From JAUIGE01 sp045106685 (GTDB lineage Bacteria; Bacteroidota; Bacteroidia; J057), in assembly GCA_045106685.1 (NCBI GenBank), contig JBGCFB010000115.1, positions 4,318 through 68,317 on the forward strand: DNA of 64,000 nucleotides, read 5' to 3'. The position numbers and the translations under genes were made by a program. Positions 60,158 through 64,000 of this stretch are shown in pieces. The first letter of the stretch is position 1. The number at the start of each line of letters is the position of its first letter. The notes beneath the pieces are model-generated. The model was not told the DNA's origin and ran no database searches. It saw nothing but the letters and a program-made list of their open reading frames with translations.

Positions 60158-63040
60158 GTGCCTGCTTTTCTCGATACGGTAGCCTCGCATATTCACGCCC
60201 GTTTTGGCGATCAGTCGGATCAGATCGCGATCGTGCTGCCGTCACGAAGGGCTGCAGTTTTTATGCGTGAAGCATTGGCCAAAGCCTATGGGAAAACACT
60301 TTGGTCGCCGTATATCGCTGCTATTCAGGACTTTGTGCGTGAACAGGATGGCGCCAGCTTTCCCGAAAACCTAGGTCTCCTTTTTCAGCTCTATCAGGTT
60401 TACCGTAACCGAATGCTCAAAATTGACGGAGCCTGGCATGAGCCATTTGAGCGATTTTACCCTTGGGGAGAGATGTTGCTGCGGGATTTTGATGAAGTGG
60501 ACAAATACCTGGTCGATGCTCAGCAGCTATTCACCAATGTGAGCGATCTGAAGGAAGTGGAATTGGCCTTTGGGCTTTCAGAAGAAGACCGCGAAGCGGT
60601 AGCGCGCTTTTGGAACGCCGTACTTATTCCTGAAGATGAAAAGGGCGAAGACAAGAAAGTTGGTCGCGAGCGATTCCTCTATATATGGGGCGTCTTGCGC
60701 GATGTGTATGAAGAATTTCAGGCAAGCTTGAGGGCGAAGCATCAAGCTTATGATGGCATGGCTTATCGCGCTATTGCCGATGCGGCGAAGACCGGAAGCC
60801 TTGATGTTCCCTATCAGCATATTTACTTTGCTGGCTTTAATGCGCTTTCGAAGGCAGAGGAAGTCGTGATGGGCTATTTATTAGAAAAAGAGCAAGCTAC
60901 TGTCTTCTGGGATGTGGACGAGCACTTTCTTGGAAACGACACACCAATCGGCGAGGAAGCTGGCTACTTCATCCGAGCACAGCATGCCAAATGGGCCGGC
61001 AAAGATTCTATCCTTGTTCGTCACGATACCGCCCAGCAGCCAAAAGAAATCCGCTTGCTTGGCGCGCCGCTTTCGACGGGGCAGGCCCAGTATGCTGGAA
61101 ATATACTGCGTGACATGAAGCTCACGGAAAAGGACGCCCGCAAGACGGCGCTTGTCCTTGCTGATGAGCAGTTGTTATTTCCGCTTTTGCATGCGCTTCC
61201 TGCCAGCATCGAGCGCCTGAATATCACGATGGGTTTTCCGCTCAAGCAGACGAGTATTCATCATGTGCTGCAAGCCACGCTTCGATTGGTGCAAAGTCAG
61301 GAGTATGACGAAGGTGGGCAAGTGCAGTTTCCTTATACGGCGGTATTCGACCTGCTTTCCAATTCATATCTACAGGCTGCGCTTGAGGACAAAATCCAGG
61401 ATTGGAAAAACCATATTGCAAAGCAGAATATGGTGCTAGTGCCAGCGCATTATTTCCAAAAAAATGCCTCATCGAATCCATTGGGTTCGCTATTTTTCAC
61501 TACTCCAAAATATAAGGATGATCTGATTCCATGGCTGGAGCAGGTGTTTTCGCTGTTGTTGGAAGATGCGCAGGAAAAAGAGGCTAACCTGGAGGCGGAA
61601 TACGCTTTTCAGCTTTTTACCAAACTCAATCAGCTCAAAACGGCACTTCTGGATATCGATGCTCCTTTGACCTTGTACGGTCTGGCTGCGATTCTAAGTG
61701 AAAGCTTTAAGCGCGCGCGCATTCCTTTTGAAGGCGAGCCACTGGAAGGCTTGCAGCTAATGGGCTTCCTCGAAACGCGTACTCTGGATTTCAAGCGTGT
61801 TATCATGCTTGGAGTAAATGAAGGCAAACTCCCGACTACATCCGCTGGAAATAGCTTTATTCCATATCACCTTCGTCGTGGTTTTGGGATGCCGACTTTT
61901 GAGCAAAAAGACGCCATTTTTGCGTATCACTTTTTTAGGTCGATCATGCGTGCTGAGGACGTGACGATCTTGTATAATAATCAGCCTTCAGACGTAGGTG
62001 GTTCGAAGGAGATGAGTCGTTATTTGTACCAAATCAGGCATTTTGGAAATGCGTTTCCTGCCTGGAAGGTAATCGAGCAGCAAGTAGGAATTGCTGCGCC
62101 TCATTCTATCCAGAAGGATATCAGCATTCCGGCAACCGCCGAAACGCGCGATATTATTAAAGGGAAATATATAGATTCAAGCCCAAAGCAGCAGGCGCTT
62201 TCTCCCACGGCATTGACAACCTATTTGCGGTGCCCTTTGCGCTTTTATTTCCGCTATGTCGCTGGCCTCAAGGAGCAGGAAACGCTCGCTGAAAGCATGG
62301 AAGCCAATACCTTTGGCTCTATATTACATGCCACGCTGGAATATATATATGAGGAGCATTTGGGACAAAAACTAAACCCGGATACGATCACGAATACGCT
62401 AAAAAGGAAAGTTCCACAGATGCTCGCCAAGGCCTTCCTGGAGGAAGCGAAGCTAAATTGGAGTGAGCTAAGAGGACGTAATTTCCTGATGAAGGATGTA
62501 TTACTTGATCGCTGTGAAAAGGTGCTGGAGCAGGATGCTTTACTGGAGCCTTTTACAGTGCAAGGCCTTGAAGTTCGTAAGGCCGCCACTATTCCGAGTC
62601 CGGATGGTCCTGTTCGTATTTCAGGCATTCTTGACCGTGTAGATGAAGAAGCTGAAGGCGTTTGGCGTATTGTGGATTACAAAACTGGCAAGCTGACTTT
62701 CCCTACCAAGTCACACACGCTGGAGGATGTTTTTACCAAATCATTTGAAAACAGCTACGCCCAAGGTTTAAAAGAGGCTTTTCAAGGCTTTTTATATTCC
62801 TGGCTCTTATTAAAAGATCAGCCCAATGCTAAAGTGAAAACGGGCTTCTATGTTGTGAAAACAGCAAGTCAGGGAATCCTCTATCTCGCTGATGGAGAAG
62901 CACTTACGGTGGATAATTTTGTGGAAATGGAAAATTATCTTGCTGCTTTGGTACAAAAAATTCTCTACGAACCTTTTACCCAAACAGAAAACGAGCAGCA
63001 ATGCACAAGTTGTCCTTACAATGCGATGTGTAGGCGATAA
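60158..63040 (+). CDS. AddB-like PD-(D/E)XK nuclease/helicase-fold protein
   Basis: 960 residues from a GTG at 60158. The N terminus QIAIVLPSRRAAVFMREALA resembles the degenerate Walker-A region of AddB, and the middle (MLGVNEGKLPTTSAGNSFIP) is like the AddB helicase-fold segment VxGxxEGxxP. The C-terminal nuclease shows GSILHATLEYIYEE, the catalytic ISGILDRVDE and IVDYKTGKL, and a cysteine in LRCPLRFYF together with CTSCPYNAMC near the end, the four-Cys iron-sulfur cluster of AddB-type nucleases. It should take part in double-strand break resection with an AddA helicase-nuclease, which is not in the window. Cotranscribed with the two genes upstream. Confidence 0.85.
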   Translation: MPAFLDTVASHIHARFGDQSDQIAIVLPSRRAAVFMREALAKAYGKTLWSPYIAAIQDFVREQDGASFPENLGLLFQLYQVYRNRMLKIDGAWHEPFERFYPWGEMLLRDFDEVDKYLVDAQQLFTNVSDLKEVELAFGLSEEDREAVARFWNAVLIPEDEKGEDKKVGRERFLYIWGVLRDVYEEFQASLRAKHQAYDGMAYRAIADAAKTGSLDVPYQHIYFAGFNALSKAEEVVMGYLLEKEQATVFWDVDEHFLGNDTPIGEEAGYFIRAQHAKWAGKDSILVRHDTAQQPKEIRLLGAPLSTGQAQYAGNILRDMKLTEKDARKTALVLADEQLLFPLLHALPASIERLNITMGFPLKQTSIHHVLQATLRLVQSQEYDEGGQVQFPYTAVFDLLSNSYLQAALEDKIQDWKNHIAKQNMVLVPAHYFQKNASSNPLGSLFFTTPKYKDDLIPWLEQVFSLLLEDAQEKEANLEAEYAFQLFTKLNQLKTALLDIDAPLTLYGLAAILSESFKRARIPFEGEPLEGLQLMGFLETRTLDFKRVIMLGVNEGKLPTTSAGNSFIPYHLRRGFGMPTFEQKDAIFAYHFFRSIMRAEDVTILYNNQPSDVGGSKEMSRYLYQIRHFGNAFPAWKVIEQQVGIAAPHSIQKDISIPATAETRDIIKGKYIDSSPKQQALSPTALTTYLRCPLRFYFRYVAGLKEQETLAESMEANTFGSILHATLEYIYEEHLGQKLNPDTITNTLKRKVPQMLAKAFLEEAKLNWSELRGRNFLMKDVLLDRCEKVLEQDALLEPFTVQGLEVRKAATIPSPDGPVRISGILDRVDEEAEGVWRIVDYKTGKLTFPTKSHTLEDVFTKSFENSYAQGLKEAFQGFLYSWLLLKDQPNAKVKTGFYVVKTASQGILYLADGEALTVDNFVEMENYLAALVQKILYEPFTQTENEQQCTSCPYNAMCRR

Positions 63041-63106
63041 AATGGGTCATGGATCATGAATAATTCCCAATGAACAATCGCGATAATCTCTAATTCTGCA
63101 ATTAAA

Positions 63107-63146
63107 AAATGCGGCTAGCAAGAATAGATCCTTGCTAGCCGCATTT
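63107..63146. terminator. Bidirectional terminator after the AddB-like gene
   Basis: aaatgcggctagcaag (63107-63122) and its exact complement (63131-63146), 8-nt loop. Runs of A before and T after allow it to act for both the plus-strand operon and the converging T9SS gene. The remaining gap (63041-63218) carries AT-rich repeat words. Confidence 0.88.
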
Positions 63147-63218
63147 GATTTAGAGCGATTTTCGAAGCACTAAATTGATAATTGTGAATCGTTCATTATC
63201 AATCCACAAAGAAGTTGC

Positions 63219-64000
63219 TTAATGCAACAACACCTTCGAAACTGCTTCCCCTTCACCTGATCGGATATGGAGGAAATACATGCCTTTGGCCTGATTGCTC
63301 ATGTCAAAGATTTCGTAGTGATTACGAGCTTCTGAAAGCACGCGGGTTTCGATTTCTCTACCTTGTAGGTCACGCACGGTAACTGTTGCACCAGCGCTTA
63401 CTTCCCAGTCTAGTTTCAATGCAAAACGCCCCTCGGTAGGGTTCGGAATTACGGCCATGTCAACATTCAGTTGATTGTCGATAGCAATAACAGCTGGGCG
63501 AACGCCAACATCCTTCATGATAGTGTCGGAACACACTCCATCTGATACAAACAGTCGCACATCATATGTGTCGATAGCTGCATAAATATGAGTGTATGGA
63601 GAACCAGATCCTGTATTGCCATCACCAAGGTCCCAAGTAATACTATTAGTTCCAACGGGGGCACTGGCTCTAAATTCGATTGGATCTCCGAATCGTTGGT
63701 TTCTGTTAGCAGGTACTGTCGTAAAGTCACCAAGATATGGCGTCTGGCGACGGGTAACAGTAACCCGATCGGTAGCAGTACAGCCGAGCGCATCGCGGAC
63801 CTCTAGAATATATGTTCCTGGGTTCGTAGTCCTAACCATCGGTGTTGAAACAGTGACGGCTCCAGACCACTGGTAGCTGATTGCTCCAGGTGTTGTTCCA
63901 TTAAGGTCTACAACATCACCGGGGCGACCACATAGTTCGCGATTAGCACCCAAGTCCAGTGTCAGTGGCGATGTGGTAATATTTACGGTATCAGTTGTAG
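63219..64000 (-). CDS. T9SS type A secreted protein, C-terminal part (cut by window edge)
   Basis: The frame stays open to base 64000, so the start is outside; the visible 260 residues begin TTDTVNITTSPLTLDLGANR. They contain an Ig-like unit (ELCGRPGDVVDLNGTTPGAI, SYQWSGAVT, GTYILEVRDALGC), one PKD domain (NSITWDLGDGNTGSGSPYTH) and a complete type A sorting domain (AVIPNPTEGRFALKL, VRDLQGREIE, KGMYFLHI, ending KVLLH). It is exported through T9SS. The missing N-terminal part may be large, judging from the other members in this window. Convergent with the AddB-like operon, with a shared terminator. Confidence 0.86.
   Translation of the reverse strand, partial: TTDTVNITTSPLTLDLGANRELCGRPGDVVDLNGTTPGAISYQWSGAVTVSTPMVRTTNPGTYILEVRDALGCTATDRVTVTRRQTPYLGDFTTVPANRNQRFGDPIEFRASAPVGTNSITWDLGDGNTGSGSPYTHIYAAIDTYDVRLFVSDGVCSDTIMKDVGVRPAVIAIDNQLNVDMAVIPNPTEGRFALKLDWEVSAGATVTVRDLQGREIETRVLSEARNHYEIFDMSNQAKGMYFLHIRSGEGEAVSKVLLH

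Overview
The window is a chromosomal segment of a Bacteroidota bacterium, most likely from the Saprospiria/Chitinophagia side; the exact genus cannot be read from it. The evidence is several secreted proteins with type IX secretion (T9SS) type A or type B C-terminal domains, an Oar-like TonB-dependent receptor, a Bacteroidota-type serine palmitoyltransferase, an Hc1-like histone H1 protein, -7 promoter elements of the TAnnTTTG type, and starts without Shine-Dalgarno sequences. Both edges cut through genes.

1-11.2 kb is mostly housekeeping: a truncated DASS anion transporter, a GT-C-like membrane protein with a small secreted protein, two Opp/Dpp-type permeases with enlarged extracytoplasmic parts, corrinoid adenosyltransferase divergent from serine palmitoyltransferase, a 59-residue histone H1-like protein, and dapA-DUF6913-ligA with overlapping ends. 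11.3-21.4 kb is surface biology: a T9SS PKD protein, a BNR/Asp-box lipoprotein with a dockerin-like tail, a T9SS type B protein and an Oar-like receptor. 21.5-28.2 kb holds a lone nuoC, tRNA-Arg(CCT), a VOC protein, folA, a secreted protein of the family often mislabelled asparagine synthetase B, an alpha/beta hydrolase, a DUF4350-SnoaL fusion and mnmD.

28.1-43.6 kb is the most unusual part. Five paralogous, all-helical, apparently cytosolic proteins of about 475 residues, all with SP[FY][FH]N at residues 27-31, lie on the minus strand (three in tandem with 4-nt overlaps). At three points a member is divergent from a gene for a secreted T9SS type A protein, and these three secreted proteins share a four-cysteine module. 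The same intracellular/secreted pair is therefore repeated three times. An apparently structured, terminator-ended non-coding transcript lies inside this locus, followed by two further tandem T9SS proteins.

43.6-64 kb carries a 1,323-residue L-type lectin/Ig-repeat T9SS type B protein behind an MscS channel, enoyl-CoA hydratase, a processive GT2, SxtJ-DUF5989-carbamoyltransferase, a DUF2281 antitoxin followed by the wreck of a PIN toxin gene, polA, a GT4 glycosyltransferase, a thioredoxin-SUKH-AddB-like nuclease operon and a truncated T9SS protein.

Many gaps between genes are filled by imperfect palindromes built from recurring short words, in several different families. This looks like a genome-wide feature rather than a property of individual genes. 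All functional calls come from reading motifs in the translations; no database search was possible.
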